Origin: Streptococcus intermedius SK54 = ATCC 27335
GTDB taxonomy: Bacteria; Bacillota; Bacilli; Lactobacillales; Streptococcaceae
Direction of reading: 5' to 3'
Length of the DNA stretch: 64,000 nucleotides
Assembly: GCF_000413475.1 (NCBI RefSeq)
Contig: NZ_ATFK01000003.1
Span: forward strand, 62,001-126,000
The position numbers were made by a program, and so were the translations under genes. The notes under the pieces were generated by a model, which searched no databases, was not told the DNA's origin, and saw only the letters and a list, made by a program, of their open reading frames with translations. The first letter of the stretch is position 1, and each line of letters begins with the position of its first letter. Positions 1-9,694 of this stretch are shown here, one piece after another.

Positions 1-108
1 ATGGTGGGGTTCTCCATGGAGTTTTATTCGGAGACGAGGGCATTTTAGAACATTATTTCGTCAAAAAATCATACATTGGTGGTTGAAGATAATTGAATGT
101 TGTACAAC
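1..108 (+). other. Left edge, possible 3' end of a truncated gene
   Basis: One frame is open from base 3 to a TGA at 84-86 and would encode 27 residues ending in SYIGG. A second frame is also open to a TAA further on. The hairpin just downstream would suit the end of a plus-strand gene. The stretch is too short to identify a family, so this is only a possible truncated 3' end. Confidence 0.2.
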
Positions 109-158
109 AAAAGAGTTGAAAGAACTTTTCAAGTAAGTTTTCTTTCAACTCTTTTTGT
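109..158. terminator. Bidirectional intrinsic terminator
   Basis: The arms AAAAGAGTTGAAAG and CTTTCAACTCTTTTT are complementary and flank a loop of about 19 nt, with A and T runs on the outer sides. It ends next to the stop codon of the minus-strand fatB and could also end a plus-strand gene entering from the left edge. Confidence 0.8.
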
Positions 159-1130
159 TTATTTTCCAGCTATATTTTTGACATCTTTAATCATCAATTT
201 AGTAGACTCGAGACCACCACCGCTAAGGTACCAAAGATCCGATGTTAAATTAACAATCGCTTTCTTTTTAGCAGCATTTGTCTCTTGAATTAATGAATTA
301 TTCAATAAATCTTTATTCACTGAATTATCACCGCCGATAGCAAGAGTTCGGTTGAGAGAGAAAATAATGTCTGGGTTAATTTGTTTGACACTTTCGAAAC
401 TGACCTCTTGACCGTGCCGAGAGTCTTTAATTTTGGCATCAGTGGCTTTGAATTTCAGGGTGCTATAAAGAAATGCAAAACGTGATTTCGCACCAAATGC
501 TGACATTGCGCCCTCGTTCAACATAAGCGTTAAAGCTTTTTTAGTTGACTTTTCATTTGCACTTGCAACACTTTCAATCTCTTTATCTAATGCAGCTAGT
601 TCGCTTTTAGCTTTTTTTGTTCCATCTTCTCCAAAGATACTTGCCAGGGAGAGAATGTTTTGTTTAGTAGACCCCCAGTAATCTTTATTATCTGCTTTAA
701 AAAGGACAGTAGGAGCAATTTCTTTAAATTTCTTAACATACTGTGCCGTACGTGGAGAAGCAATGATTAAATCTGGTTTCAAGGCAGCGATTGCTTCCAT
801 ATCAGGCTCTTTCATGGTGCCAACATTTTTGATGTTTTTTGAAAGATTTTTCAAGTAAGCAGGCAAGGTTTTCTTTGGGATCCCAGCGAGACTACTTTCC
901 TTTCCTAGAGCCCGAATGGTATCGGCTGCACCAAGGTCAAACGTAACAATTTTTTTAGGATTGATTGGAACTTTAGTCTCCCCTGCTGCCGATTTAATAG
1001 AGACTTCACTTGCAGAAGATGAGGTATTTGTCTTTGTGTTTTGTTTATTATGAGCACCACAAGCTGCTAAAAGCACAACAGCAAAAGCTGTAAGGATAGA
1101 TAACAATAGTTTTTTTGTATTCTGTTTCAT
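159..1130 (-). CDS. fatB: Iron-siderophore ABC transporter substrate-binding lipoprotein (FatB/CeuA family)
   Basis: This 323-residue protein should be the lipid-anchored receptor that captures ferric siderophore outside the membrane and passes it to the two permeases encoded upstream. The N-terminus has a basic start, a hydrophobic stretch and the lipobox LLAAC with the lipidated Cys near residue 24. A Ser/Thr/Asn-rich linker follows. The rest shows the periplasmic-binding fold typical of FatB/YclQ proteins, including PKKIVTFDLGAADTIRALG and LKPDLIIASPR. It is the last gene of a four-gene minus-strand operon (permease, permease, ATPase, receptor). The ligand is not readable from sequence: catecholate siderophores are usual for this family. 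The gene symbol is by family analogy. Confidence 0.88.
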   Translation of the reverse strand: MKQNTKKLLLSILTAFAVVLLAACGAHNKQNTKTNTSSSASEVSIKSAAGETKVPINPKKIVTFDLGAADTIRALGKESSLAGIPKKTLPAYLKNLSKNIKNVGTMKEPDMEAIAALKPDLIIASPRTAQYVKKFKEIAPTVLFKADNKDYWGSTKQNILSLASIFGEDGTKKAKSELAALDKEIESVASANEKSTKKALTLMLNEGAMSAFGAKSRFAFLYSTLKFKATDAKIKDSRHGQEVSFESVKQINPDIIFSLNRTLAIGGDNSVNKDLLNNSLIQETNAAKKKAIVNLTSDLWYLSGGGLESTKLMIKDVKNIAGK

Positions 1131-1151
1131 CAGAAATCCTCCAAATTTAAA

Positions 1152-1904
1152 TTATAGATATACACAGATTTTTTTCCCGTTGATTTCACCAAGGGTTATG
1201 TCCATTTCGTACAATGAATCTAAAGTTTCTTTTTTCATGATTTGTTCTGTCGTACCTTGACAAAAGAGTTTTCCATCTTTAAAGGCGACAATCTCATCCA
1301 CATATTGACTAGCGATATTGATATCATGAATGACAATAATAATCGTTTTTCCCAGATCATCCACAAGTGAACGCAAGATTTTCATCATGGCAATACTTTG
1401 CTTAATATCCAGATTATTCAGTGGCTCATCCAAAAGAATAAAATCTGTATCCTGTGCCAAAACCATGGCAATGAAGACACGTTGCAATTGCCCTCCTGAA
1501 AGTGTATCAATAAAGCGATTTCGCAAGTCAAGGATATTCAGATAAATCAAGGCTTGCTCCACTTTTTGAACATCATCTTTTGTTAAGTGATCTTGGCTAT
1601 ATGGAAAGCGCCCAAATGAAACTAGTTCTTCAACGGTTAATTTCGATTGATAGTTGATTTTTTGCTTTAAAATCGTTAGCTCTTTAGCTAATTCTCTAGA
1701 ATTCCAAGCTTCAATTTCTTTTCCTTTGATACTGAGAAACCCTTGATCTTTTTTGAGTAAGCGACTCATGATAGAGAGAAGAGTAGATTTTCCAGCACCA
1801 TTTGGTCCGATAAAGGCGGTGAATTTACTGGGAGAAATTCTTAAACGAATGTCGTCTAAGACTAACTCTTCCCCAAATGATTTGCTAATGTTTTCTAATT
1901 GCAT
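1152..1904 (-). CDS. Iron-siderophore ABC transporter ATP-binding protein
   Basis: This 250-residue ATPase should drive siderophore import. Visible motifs are Walker A GPNGAGKST (about residues 33-41), the signature LSGGQLQR, Walker B DFILLDEPLNNLD and a switch His in IIIVIHDIN. It matches the FecE/CeuD/YclP type in length and motif spacing. Its ATG directly follows the stop codon of the upstream permease, and fatB begins 21 bases after its end, so the genes are almost certainly co-transcribed and translationally coupled. Confidence 0.9.
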   Translation of the reverse strand: MQLENISKSFGEELVLDDIRLRISPSKFTAFIGPNGAGKSTLLSIMSRLLKKDQGFLSIKGKEIEAWNSRELAKELTILKQKINYQSKLTVEELVSFGRFPYSQDHLTKDDVQKVEQALIYLNILDLRNRFIDTLSGGQLQRVFIAMVLAQDTDFILLDEPLNNLDIKQSIAMMKILRSLVDDLGKTIIIVIHDINIASQYVDEIVAFKDGKLFCQGTTEQIMKKETLDSLYEMDITLGEINGKKICVYL

Positions 1905-2867
1905 TTAACGTTTTGCCTCCTTTGCTAACAGATAGAAGAAGAAAGAACCTCCTACTAACTCGATGACCATGCTGACATTAATTTGTAGTTGAAAGATTCG
2001 CTCTACCAGCAGTTGTCCGCTGATTAGAAAGATAAAGCCGAGTAAACTGGCCACTAAAAAGAGCCATTTATGCTGGTATTCTTTGATGAGTAGATAGGCT
2101 AGATTAGACATCATAAAGCCAAAAAACATCATGGGTCCAGCTAAAGCAGTCGTTGACGAAGTCAGTAAAACAATAGCCCATAGCAGTTTTTTTTGCTCTT
2201 TTTCTACCTCTATGCCTAAAATCATAGCTGTCTTTTTATCTAAACGGAAGACATTGAGCACAGCATTCTTTTTCAGTACATATAGACTGACTAGTCCGAT
2301 GATGACAGTAGCAATCAGAACAATTTCCATATTCATTCGTTGAAATGAAGGAAATAATTTTGTTTGAAGCTTATCGTATTCGTTAGGATCCATCAATACT
2401 TGCAGAAAGGTACTCGTACTTCTAAATAGTGTGCCTAATGCCATACAGATGAGTAAGATGAACACAAAACCTTGTTGTAACAGTTTTTTAATCATAGGCT
2501 GCAAACAAAGGAAAAATCCACATTGAATACTCATAATGATAATAAACTCAAACAAGGGATTTGATATCTTTCCAATAAACTGATTGGCAAAAAATAGATA
2601 GACAGTCTGCATGAGCACGTAGAGAGCATCCAGGCCTAGGATACTTGGTGTTAAAAATCGATTTTCAGTAATCGTTTGGAAACTGATTGTTGAAAAACTA
2701 GCAGCAACTGCAATGATTAGATAGGCCAATAACTTTTGCGATCGCAGTTTTATGATAAAGCCTGTCAAAGGATACTCTGTTGGCATCAGGTAGAAAAATA
2801 TAGCTACTATAGCCACAAAAAGTAGCAAGATGATGAGCCCTCTTGTTTGGATTTTCATTTTATTCAT
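1905..2867 (-). CDS. fatC: Iron-siderophore ABC transporter permease
   Basis: This is a FecCD-family integral membrane permease with about nine hydrophobic segments. The ATG at 2867 (MNKMKIQTRG) is preferred because GAGGTG lies six bases upstream. A GTG three codons further out is also possible. The start overlaps the end of the preceding permease gene by 8 bases, which implies translational coupling. With its partner permease it should form the heterodimeric membrane channel for ferric siderophore. No truncation is apparent. Confidence 0.87.
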   Translation of the reverse strand: MNKMKIQTRGLIILLLFVAIVAIFFYLMPTEYPLTGFIIKLRSQKLLAYLIIAVAASFSTISFQTITENRFLTPSILGLDALYVLMQTVYLFFANQFIGKISNPLFEFIIIMSIQCGFFLCLQPMIKKLLQQGFVFILLICMALGTLFRSTSTFLQVLMDPNEYDKLQTKLFPSFQRMNMEIVLIATVIIGLVSLYVLKKNAVLNVFRLDKKTAMILGIEVEKEQKKLLWAIVLLTSSTTALAGPMMFFGFMMSNLAYLLIKEYQHKWLFLVASLLGFIFLISGQLLVERIFQLQINVSMVIELVGGSFFFYLLAKEAKR

Positions 2868-3813
2868 GAGTGGCACCTCGCCATAAAAGATAAATGAATG
2901 TTAAACTTCCAAAAATTCCCAGAATCAAACTAACTGAGATTTCGTAGGGACGGATCACCATGCGTGACATAATATCACAGATTAAAATCAAGCCTGCTCC
3001 TGTCAGGGCAGTAATACTTTTGATGCGCGTGATATGATCTCCATAAAATTTTCGCACAATATTTGGTACAATCACGCCTATGAAAGGAAGTGAGCCCACT
3101 GTAATCATTGTCACACTGGTTGTGAGAGCAATGAGAAATAGGCTCAATCCTTCCATTTGATAAAAAGATATCCCTAGATTATGGCTAGCATCTTCTCCTA
3201 GATTCATGATTGTAAAAGTAGCAGACAACCGCCAGACAGCAATCAGAATAACAAAACTCAAAAAAAGCCACTCATATTGATGTGTCTGAATCATTGCAAA
3301 AGATCCTTGCGTCCACGATGTCATACTTTGCACTAGATCAAAACGATAGGCAAGAATTTCAGCAGCTGCACTAATGACACCACTATAAATAATTCCGACA
3401 AGTGGCAGCAACCATTTTTCCTTGAATGATAATTTTCTGATAAATCTAATAAAAATAATCGTAAAAAAAATAGAAGAGAGAAAGGCGAAGAGCATTTTTT
3501 GAGCCAAATTCGCTGTTGGAAAGAAGAAGAGGCTGAGAAGCATACCGAACTTTGCAGCATTTACTGTTCCAATTGTACTAGGCGCCGCAAAATGATTCTG
3601 TGTAACAGATTGCATCAAAAGCCCTGCAATACTCATGCTAGAACCTGCCAAAATGATACTAATGGTCCTTGGTAAGCGTGACTCTAAAAACAACAGCCAA
3701 GTGTTCGTCTCACCACTAAGTAGTTTATGCCAAGAAAAACTGCTAGCACCAACCATAATTGAAATGAAAGCCAGTATAAGACAAAGAATTCCTAAAAATT
3801 TTGTCTGTTTCAT
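2860..3813 (-). CDS. fatD: Iron-siderophore ABC transporter permease, first gene of the operon
   Basis: This is the second FecCD-type permease (317 residues). It has an N-terminal membrane helix and then the conserved SRLPRTISIILAGSSMSIAG region. The family motif GSLPFIGVIVPNIVR, which contacts the ATPase, lies in the C-terminal half. It is first in the operon, so its upstream gap (3814-4049) holds the promoter that should respond to metal supply. The subunit assignment fatC versus fatD is by analogy with other siderophore operons. Confidence 0.87.
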   Translation of the reverse strand: MKQTKFLGILCLILAFISIMVGASSFSWHKLLSGETNTWLLFLESRLPRTISIILAGSSMSIAGLLMQSVTQNHFAAPSTIGTVNAAKFGMLLSLFFFPTANLAQKMLFAFLSSIFFTIIFIRFIRKLSFKEKWLLPLVGIIYSGVISAAAEILAYRFDLVQSMTSWTQGSFAMIQTHQYEWLFLSFVILIAVWRLSATFTIMNLGEDASHNLGISFYQMEGLSLFLIALTTSVTMITVGSLPFIGVIVPNIVRKFYGDHITRIKSITALTGAGLILICDIMSRMVIRPYEISVSLILGIFGSLTFIYLLWRGATHE

Positions 3814-3833
3814 TTGTCAACTATTCCCTCTTT

Positions 3834-3920
3834 CTCTGAAAATTTACTTTAACTTAAGATACTAGAATAGGCTAACAAAAAAACATTAGAGTGTCAATTA
3901 TTTTCTGAAAATTTAATAAT
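3834..3920 (-). promoter_or_regulatory. Candidate promoter/metalloregulator region for the iron-uptake operon
   Basis: On the minus strand a TTGACA lies at about 3892-3897, upstream of fatD, but no good -10 sits at 17 bases. Two partly symmetric AT-rich motifs flank it: TTTAACTTAAG near 3848-3858 and ATTTTCTGAAAAT near 3903-3915. The first resembles DtxR-family (MtsR/ScaR-like) operator half sites in streptococci. Regulation by metal is an inference from gene content and motif shape only. Confidence 0.35.
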
Positions 3921-3984
3921 TCTGTCTATTGAGAACAATAAAGAGCTATACACATCTTTTACATATTTTATTCAGAAAAATTAT

Positions 3985-4013
3985 TCCACAAAATATTATT
4001 TTTTTGATATAAT
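3985..4013 (+). promoter_or_regulatory. Probable degV promoter
   Basis: TATAAT at 4008-4013 is preceded after 17 bases by TCCACA at 3985-3990, a 4/6 match to the -35 consensus. The spacing to the degV start is about 36 bases. Confidence 0.5.
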
Positions 4014-4049
4014 AAATTAAATAGATAAAAATTATAAAGTAGGGAAAAC

Positions 4050-4883
4050 ATGGCAAAAATCAAAATTGTAACGGATTCATCTATTACGATTGAACCGCAA
4101 GTTGTAGAGGATTTAGAGATTACAATCGTCCCTTTGTCTGTAATGGTAGATGGTGTTGTTTATTCCGACGCTGATCTGAAAGAAGGAGAATTTCTTCGCT
4201 TGATGCAGTCCAGTAGAAATCTTCCTAAAACAAGTCAACCGCCCGTTGGAGTCTTTGCAGAGGTTTTTGAACGATTAGGTGAACATGCTGATAAAATCAT
4301 TTCAATTCATATGTCCCATGCTTTATCTGGAACAGTTGAAGCCGCCCGGCAAGGTGCTACTTTATCAAATGTTGATGTCACAGTCATTGATAGCTCTTTT
4401 ACAGATCAAGCTTTGAAGTTTCAAGTGGTAGAAGCTGCCAAATTAGCCAAGGCAGGTGCTGATTTAGAAGATATTTTAGCAAAAATTGAAGAAGTGCGTG
4501 AAAAAACGGAACTTTATATTGGTGTATCAACTCTTGAAAATCTTGTAAAAGGAGGTCGCATTGGTCGTGTAACAGGACTTCTCAGCTCGCTTCTGAATAT
4601 TCGAGTGGTGATGCAAATGAAACAGCATGAACTACAACCAATTGTAAAAGGGCGGGGCGTAAAAACTTTTAAAAAGTGGGTCAATGATTTAGCTGTCAAT
4701 CTGCAAGATAAAAAAGTGGCAGAAATTGGAATTTCGTATGCAGGGACTGCTGAATTGGCGAACGAGATGAAACAAGTCTTGCAAGAGTATGTGACCATGC
4801 CAATTCCTGTTTTAGAAACGGGTTCTATTATTCAAACGCATACGGGAGAAAATGCTTGGGCAGTCCTAGTTCGTTATGAATAA
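4050..4883 (+). CDS. DegV family fatty-acid-binding protein
   Basis: This 277-residue protein begins with the DegV signature [12 protein letters not shown] and continues with the TSQPPVG motif, both typical of the fold that holds a single fatty acid. Family members include FakB, the acyl-carrier partner of fatty acid kinase FakA, but no fakA is nearby. The start follows AGTAGGGAAAAC. The gene appears monocistronic and is followed by the HU gene with its own promoter. Whether it works as a FakB is not certain from sequence alone. Confidence 0.88.
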   Translation: MAKIKIVTDSSITIEPQVVEDLEITIVPLSVMVDGVVYSDADLKEGEFLRLMQSSRNLPKTSQPPVGVFAEVFERLGEHADKIISIHMSHALSGTVEAARQGATLSNVDVTVIDSSFTDQALKFQVVEAAKLAKAGADLEDILAKIEEVREKTELYIGVSTLENLVKGGRIGRVTGLLSSLLNIRVVMQMKQHELQPIVKGRGVKTFKKWVNDLAVNLQDKKVAEIGISYAGTAELANEMKQVLQEYVTMPIPVLETGSIIQTHTGENAWAVLVRYE

Positions 4884-4925
4884 GTTTAATATTTTGTGAA
4901 AAATATAAAAAAGTTCGTTTTGTGC

Positions 4926-4954
4926 TTGACCTAATGGTATTTTTTAGATATGAT
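4926..4954 (+). promoter_or_regulatory. HU gene promoter
   Basis: TTGACC at 4926-4931 and TATGAT at 4949-4954 are separated by 17 bases and lie about 57 bases before the HU start codon. This is a strong housekeeping-type promoter, as expected for an abundant nucleoid protein. Confidence 0.65.
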
Positions 4955-5011
4955 AATACTTGTTAGGATTAGTAACTACTAATTCATAAAATATTTTGGA
5001 GGATTTGTTAA

Positions 5012-5287
5012 ATGGCTAACAAACAAGATTTAATCGCAAAAGTAGCAGAAGCTACAGAATTGACTAAAAAAGATTCAGCAGCAGCAGTTGATGCAGTATT
5101 TGCAGCAGTAACTGAATTTCTTTCAGCTGGTGAAAAAGTTCAATTGATTGGTTTTGGTAATTTTGAAGTTCGTGAACGTGCAGCTCGTAAAGGTCGCAAC
5201 CCACAAACTGGTAAAGAAATCACAATTGCAGCTTCTAAAGTACCAGCTTTCAAAGCAGGTAAAGCTCTTAAAGACGCTGTAAAATAA
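5012..5287 (+). CDS. hup: DNA-binding protein HU
   Basis: This 91-residue protein is the nucleoid-associated HU homolog (also called HlpA in streptococci). It binds and bends DNA without strong sequence preference. The sequence shows the family signature [21 protein letters not shown] across the DNA-binding beta arm. The length is the usual one and the SD GGAGGATTTG lies just upstream of the ATG. It stands alone between its own promoter and a strong terminator. Streptococci usually carry only this one HU gene and it is generally essential. Confidence 0.97.
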   Translation: MANKQDLIAKVAEATELTKKDSAAAVDAVFAAVTEFLSAGEKVQLIGFGNFEVRERAARKGRNPQTGKEITIAASKVPAFKAGKALKDAVK

Positions 5288-5296
5288 CAGCGATTT

Positions 5297-5346
5297 AAAA
5301 AGCCTATTGCGTCAAGCTTTCTAGCTTGTGCAATAGGCTTTTTTCT
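5297..5346 (+). terminator. Intrinsic terminator of the HU gene
   Basis: AAAAGCCTATTGC pairs with GCAATAGGCTTTTTT across a loop that itself contains the smaller stem AAGC-tttcta-GCTT. The T run ends the structure. Confidence 0.9.
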
Positions 5347-5416
5347 ATAGTTTGAGGGAGAGGTTTAGCATTTGTTTTGTGTTACAATCATTCTAATACG
5401 CATTCTTCTGTTTTCA

Positions 5417-5425
5417 TGATATAAT
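5417..5425 (+). promoter_or_regulatory. Extended -10 element upstream of perR
   Basis: TGATATAAT (TG, one base, TATAAT) lies about 30 bases before the perR start. No convincing -35 is visible, as is common for extended -10 promoters in streptococci. Confidence 0.5.
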
Positions 5426-5454
5426 AAAGAAAAATGATTATGAGTGAGTAGGAA

Positions 5455-5916
5455 ATGAGTTTACATCCTTATTTAGAAATTAAAGATCAAAGTGATTATG
5501 AAAATGTTATTCAACGATTGAAAAAGAAAGGTGTGCGTATTACAGAAACCAGAAGGGCAGTTATTGCCTATATGATTTGGACGCATGCGCATCCTAGTGC
5601 AGAAAAGATTTATCAAGATTTGAGGCCTGAGTTTCCTAGCATGAGCTTAGCAACGGTTTATAATAATTTAAAAGTGCTGACTGACGAGGGGGTTGTGGAG
5701 GAAATTAAAATAAAAAATGATAACACGACCTATTTTGATTTTATGGGGCATGAGCATTTGAATATTGTTTGTGAAAAATGTGGGCGAATCGCTGATTTTG
5801 ATGATGTAGATATTCCAGATATTAAGCGAGAAGCCGAGGAGCAAACAGGCTACAGTATTACAAAAACAAAAGTTTTGATGTATGGAATTTGCTCGGATTG
5901 TTTGAAAAACGGCTAA
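5455..5916 (+). CDS. perR: Fur-family peroxide/metal regulator, PerR type
   Basis: This 153-residue Fur-family repressor has an N-terminal winged helix (ITETRRAVIAYM through LATVYNNLKVL) and a C-terminal dimerisation domain. The structural zinc site is visible as CEKCG and CSDC, and the regulatory metal ligands fall in the GHEHLNIVCE region. Streptococci usually have one Fur homolog, which acts as PerR and controls peroxide stress and iron-storage genes. That makes PerR a better call than Fur, but sensing specificity cannot be proved from sequence. Confidence 0.88.
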   Translation: MSLHPYLEIKDQSDYENVIQRLKKKGVRITETRRAVIAYMIWTHAHPSAEKIYQDLRPEFPSMSLATVYNNLKVLTDEGVVEEIKIKNDNTTYFDFMGHEHLNIVCEKCGRIADFDDVDIPDIKREAEEQTGYSITKTKVLMYGICSDCLKNG

Positions 5917-6053
5917 GATTATAGGTGCTATCTAAACAAAGAAAATTTTCAAAAATAGAATATTCTCCCGTTGATACTAGCTTTTTTTGAAAAAATTTTG
6001 TAAAATAGAGTAGTGACTGCAATACAGTTTTCAAAAATCAAAGGAGATATCTA

Positions 6054-6746
6054 ATGGTAAAATTAGTTTTTGCTCGCCATGGTGAGTCTGAATGGAACAA
6101 AGCTAACTTGTTTACGGGTTGGGCTGATGTTGATTTGTCTGAAAAGGGGACACAACAAGCAATTGATGCTGGTAAGTTGATCAAAGAAGCTGGTATTGAA
6201 TTTGACCAAGCATATACGTCTGTTTTGACACGTGCTATCAAAACAACAAATCTCGCTCTTGAAGCTGCAGGTCAACTTTGGGTTCCAGTTGAAAAGTCAT
6301 GGCGTTTGAATGAACGTCACTATGGTGGTTTGACAGGTCAAAACAAAGCTGAAGCAGCTGAAAAATGGGGTGATGAACAAGTTCATATTTGGCGTCGTTC
6401 TTATGACGTATTGCCACCAGCAATGGCGAAAGATGATCAATATTCAGCACATACTGATCGCCGTTATGCAAATCTTGATGACTCAGTTATTCCAGATGCA
6501 GAAAACTTGAAAGTAACCTTGGAACGTGCACTTCCATTCTGGGAAGATAAAATCGCTCCAGCTTTGAAAGATGGTAAAAATGTGTTTGTTGGGGCACATG
6601 GGAACTCAATTCGTGCTCTTGTAAAACACATCAAGCAATTGTCAGATGACGAAATTATGAATGTAGAAATTCCAAACTTCCCACCACTTGTTTTTGAATT
6701 TGATGATAAATTGAATCTTGTAAAAGAATACTATCTTGGAAAATAA
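6054..6746 (+). CDS. gpmA: 2,3-bisphosphoglycerate-dependent phosphoglycerate mutase
   Basis: This 230-residue glycolytic enzyme interconverts 3- and 2-phosphoglycerate in the cytoplasm. The phospho-acceptor His is in [10 protein letters not shown] near residue 10 and the second catalytic His is in [10 protein letters not shown]. The substrate-binding loop [13 protein letters not shown] is intact. The SD AAAGGAGATAT precedes the ATG. The length is standard. Codon use is strongly biased, as expected for a highly expressed glycolytic gene. Confidence 0.96.
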   Translation: MVKLVFARHGESEWNKANLFTGWADVDLSEKGTQQAIDAGKLIKEAGIEFDQAYTSVLTRAIKTTNLALEAAGQLWVPVEKSWRLNERHYGGLTGQNKAEAAEKWGDEQVHIWRRSYDVLPPAMAKDDQYSAHTDRRYANLDDSVIPDAENLKVTLERALPFWEDKIAPALKDGKNVFVGAHGNSIRALVKHIKQLSDDEIMNVEIPNFPPLVFEFDDKLNLVKEYYLGK

Positions 6747-6762
6747 GTCCAATAAAATATTA

Positions 6763-6790
6763 AGAGGCTCTGCGTAAGCGGGGCTTTTTG
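6763..6790 (+). terminator. Intrinsic terminator of gpmA
   Basis: GCTCTGC pairs with GCGGGGC, using two G-U pairs, around a GTAA loop and is followed by TTTTT. Confidence 0.75.
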
Positions 6791-6848
6791 ATATTGTACC
6801 AAGCTTTCATTCTTTGCTTGTATTTTTTATCAGTATTTTCCATTTTAC

Positions 6849-6880
6849 TTGACTTCATTTTCTTGGATTTGTGGTACAAT
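6849..6880 (+). promoter_or_regulatory. Promoter of the pbp2b-recR unit
   Basis: TGGTACAAT at 6872-6880 is an extended -10 element. TTGACT at 6849-6854 may serve as a -35 although its spacing (20 bases) is long. The TTG of this hexamer is in frame with pbp2b but is more likely promoter than start codon. Confidence 0.5.
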
Positions 6881-6914
6881 AAAAGGTAGCATTTTGACTA
6901 GAATGAGAGAAAAT

Positions 6915-8963
6915 ATGTCTAAGAAAATAAGAAAATTTGATAGTCACTCTATCCCACGACGCTTGAATTTATTATTTGGAATTGTGATTTTATTGTTTAT
7001 GGGCTTGATCGTTCGCTTGGGCTATATGCAGGTTGTCCATAAACATTTTTATACAAAAAAGTTAGCAACGGCCAGTAAAACCAAAGTGACAACCAGTTCT
7101 GTTCGTGGTCAGATTTATGATGCGAGTGGGAAACCTTTGGTTGAGAATACAACCAAGCAAGTTGTTTCCTTTACACGTAGCAATAAAATGACAGCAGAAA
7201 AGATTAAAAAAATTGCTCAGAAGTTGCTATCATTCGTTTCTATTTCCAATGTAAAGGTTACTGACCAGCAACAAATAGATTATTATTTAGCAGACAGTGA
7301 GATTTATAAGAAAGTTGTTAATCGACTTCCTAAAAATAAAAAATATAGTTCAGATGGAAATCGTTTGGCGGAATCTAAGATTTATAAGAATGCCGTTAAG
7401 AGTGTGGATGTGGCTGAGCTAAATTATTCAGATGAAGATAAAAAAACGATTTATTTGTTCAGTCAAATGAATGCCATTGCAAATTTTGAGACAGGAAATA
7501 TTCGAACAGATGATTTATCGGCTGACCAAATTGCGACAATTGCCTCTAGTTCGAAAGACTTATCTGGTATCAGTATTACCACTAGCTGGGATAGAAAAGT
7601 ACTAGATACATCTTTAGCCTCTATCGTTGGAAGTGTTTCCAGTGAAAAGGCAGGTCTGCCCGCTGAAGAAGTTAATGCTTATTTGAAAAAGGGTTATTCT
7701 CTCAATGATCGTGTTGGAACAAGTTACTTAGAGAAGCAATATGAATCTACTCTTCAAGGGAAACGTGCAGTCAAAGAAATCAATCTTGATAAAAATGGGA
7801 ATATGGAAAGTGTTAAAAATATTTCCAACGGTAGTAAGGGAAATAATCTGAAATTAACACTGGATTTGGCATTTCAGAATGGTGTTGAAGATATTCTAAA
7901 ACGATATTTTACGGCCGAGTTAGCTAGTGGACATGCCACTCATTCGGAAGGTGTTTATGCAGTTGCTATGAACCCTAAAACGGGTGCTATTCTAGCAATG
8001 GCAGGTCTGAAACATGACATCAATACAGGGAAGTTAACAGCAGATTCTCTGGGGACCATTATGAATAGTTTTGTGCCTGGTTCGGTTGTTAAGGGTGCGA
8101 CTTTAACAGCTGGCTGGGAATATGGAGCTATCACTGGAAATCAAGTTATGACAGATCAGCCGATTTCTTTTGGAGGTTCCTCTGCAATCACTTCTTGGTT
8201 TACACAATATGGAGCGCGACAAATTACAGCTTTAGAAGCGTTGGAATATTCCTCTAATACATACATGGTCCAACTAGCGTTGAATATGATGGGAACGCCT
8301 TATTCGCCTAATATGACGATTGATTTGAAAAATTTGAATTCCTCTATGGACAAATTGCGTAAAACTTTTGCGCAATATGGATTAGGAGCATCCACAGGAA
8401 TTGATTTACCAAGTGAGTCCGAAGGCTATACTCCTAAAAAATATACGTTTGCAAACTATTTAACCAATGCTTTTGGCCAGTTTGATAATTATACACCAAT
8501 GCAATTAGCTCAGTATGCTGCAACGGTAGCTAATGGTGGTACTCGTATCGCACCACACTTAGTGGAAGGAATTTATGACAATAATGAAAAAGGTGGTCTT
8601 GGAAAATTAATTGAAGGAAAAGCCACCAAAGAGTTAAATAAAGTGGACATTTCAAAAGACAATATGGAATTAATTCGTCGAGGTTTTTACCAAGTAGTAC
8701 ATGGCACAAGCGGCTTTACAACAGGGCGTACTTTATCTCAAGGTGAAGCAGTGCCAATCAGCGCGAAAACAGGGACAGCAGAAACCTTTGCAGGTGGAAA
8801 AGAAGCCATCAACACCAATGTCGTCGCTTATGCGCCAAGTAATAATCCGCAGATTGCTGTAGCGGTCGTATTTCCACATAACACCAACCTATCTTCAACC
8901 GTTAGCCATAGTATAACTCGTGATATTATTAACTTATATCATCAACAACATCCGATGAACTAG
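6915..8963 (+). CDS. pbp2b: Penicillin-binding protein 2B (class B, septal/peripheral transpeptidase)
   Basis: This 682-residue membrane-anchored transpeptidase crosslinks peptidoglycan. An N-terminal helix near residues 20-42 anchors it and a PBP dimer domain follows. The transpeptidase motifs are S390-V-V-K, S446-S-N and K618-T-G. The ATG at 6915 is chosen because GAGAG lies about five bases upstream and the length then matches pneumococcal PBP2b. An ATG at 6903 is also in frame. It is followed 10 bases later by recR, the conserved streptococcal order. The transpeptidase motifs look intact. Mosaic alleles that lower beta-lactam affinity cannot be judged without a reference. Confidence 0.95.
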   Translation: MSKKIRKFDSHSIPRRLNLLFGIVILLFMGLIVRLGYMQVVHKHFYTKKLATASKTKVTTSSVRGQIYDASGKPLVENTTKQVVSFTRSNKMTAEKIKKIAQKLLSFVSISNVKVTDQQQIDYYLADSEIYKKVVNRLPKNKKYSSDGNRLAESKIYKNAVKSVDVAELNYSDEDKKTIYLFSQMNAIANFETGNIRTDDLSADQIATIASSSKDLSGISITTSWDRKVLDTSLASIVGSVSSEKAGLPAEEVNAYLKKGYSLNDRVGTSYLEKQYESTLQGKRAVKEINLDKNGNMESVKNISNGSKGNNLKLTLDLAFQNGVEDILKRYFTAELASGHATHSEGVYAVAMNPKTGAILAMAGLKHDINTGKLTADSLGTIMNSFVPGSVVKGATLTAGWEYGAITGNQVMTDQPISFGGSSAITSWFTQYGARQITALEALEYSSNTYMVQLALNMMGTPYSPNMTIDLKNLNSSMDKLRKTFAQYGLGASTGIDLPSESEGYTPKKYTFANYLTNAFGQFDNYTPMQLAQYAATVANGGTRIAPHLVEGIYDNNEKGGLGKLIEGKATKELNKVDISKDNMELIRRGFYQVVHGTSGFTTGRTLSQGEAVPISAKTGTAETFAGGKEAINTNVVAYAPSNNPQIAVAVVFPHNTNLSSTVSHSITRDIINLYHQQHPMN

Positions 8964-8973
8964 AAAGGAACTT

Positions 8974-9570
8974 ATGCTTTATCCAACACCGCTTGCAAAA
9001 TTGATTGAAAGTTTTTCAAAATTACCAGGAATTGGCATCAAATCAGCAACACGTTTGGCATTTTATACCATTAGCATGAGTGATGATGATGTTAATGAAT
9101 TTGCTAAAAATTTACTTGCAGCAAAACGTGAGTTAACATATTGCTCTATTTGTGGGAATTTAACGGATGACAATCCCTGTGCTATCTGTACCGATGAGAC
9201 TCGTGACCAATCGACTATTTTAGTTGTAGAAGATAGCCGAGATGTCTCTGCTATGGAAAACATTCAAGAATATCATGGCTTGTACCATGTTTTGCAGGGA
9301 TTGATTTCTCCTATGAATGGTATTGGTCCAGATGACATCAATCTGAAAAGTTTAATCACACGATTGATGGATAGTGAAGTGACAGAAGTGATTGTAGCAA
9401 CTAATGCAACAGCAGATGGAGAAGCAACTTCCATGTATATTTCACGAGTGTTAAAGCCAGCTGGTATCAAAGTGACACGTCTCGCTCGAGGATTAGCAGT
9501 TGGTTCTGATATTGAATATGCAGATGAAGTGACTTTGCTTCGAGCTATTGAGAATCGTACGGAGTTGTAA
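8974..9570 (+). CDS. recR: Recombination protein RecR
   Basis: This 198-residue protein works with RecF and RecO to load RecA at gapped DNA. It shows the helix-hairpin-helix start [15 protein letters not shown], a four-Cys zinc site ([16 protein letters not shown]) and a TOPRIM domain beginning at ILVVEDSRD. The length is standard for RecR. The SD AAAGGAACTT precedes the ATG. It is likely co-transcribed with pbp2b. Confidence 0.97.
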   Translation: MLYPTPLAKLIESFSKLPGIGIKSATRLAFYTISMSDDDVNEFAKNLLAAKRELTYCSICGNLTDDNPCAICTDETRDQSTILVVEDSRDVSAMENIQEYHGLYHVLQGLISPMNGIGPDDINLKSLITRLMDSEVTEVIVATNATADGEATSMYISRVLKPAGIKVTRLARGLAVGSDIEYADEVTLLRAIENRTEL

Positions 9571-9694
9571 AAGGGTGATAGAGCTTTGTTTAAAAGAAAA
9601 TGAAAGCTCTGTTTCTGTTCAAAAACAAGCTAAAATATGGTATACTAAAAGGCGATTAAATTTGTAGATTTCTTTTAAGATGAGAAGGTTAGGT

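Noticed and set aside
97-288. Small plus-strand ORF at 97-288
   Set aside because: It runs through the terminator and antisense to fatB with no family match, so it is a shadow.
6849-6914. Longer pbp2b reading starting at TTG 6849
   Set aside because: That TTG overlaps a likely -35 hexamer and the promoter -10 lies inside the reading. The ATG at 6915 has a better SD and gives the family's length.
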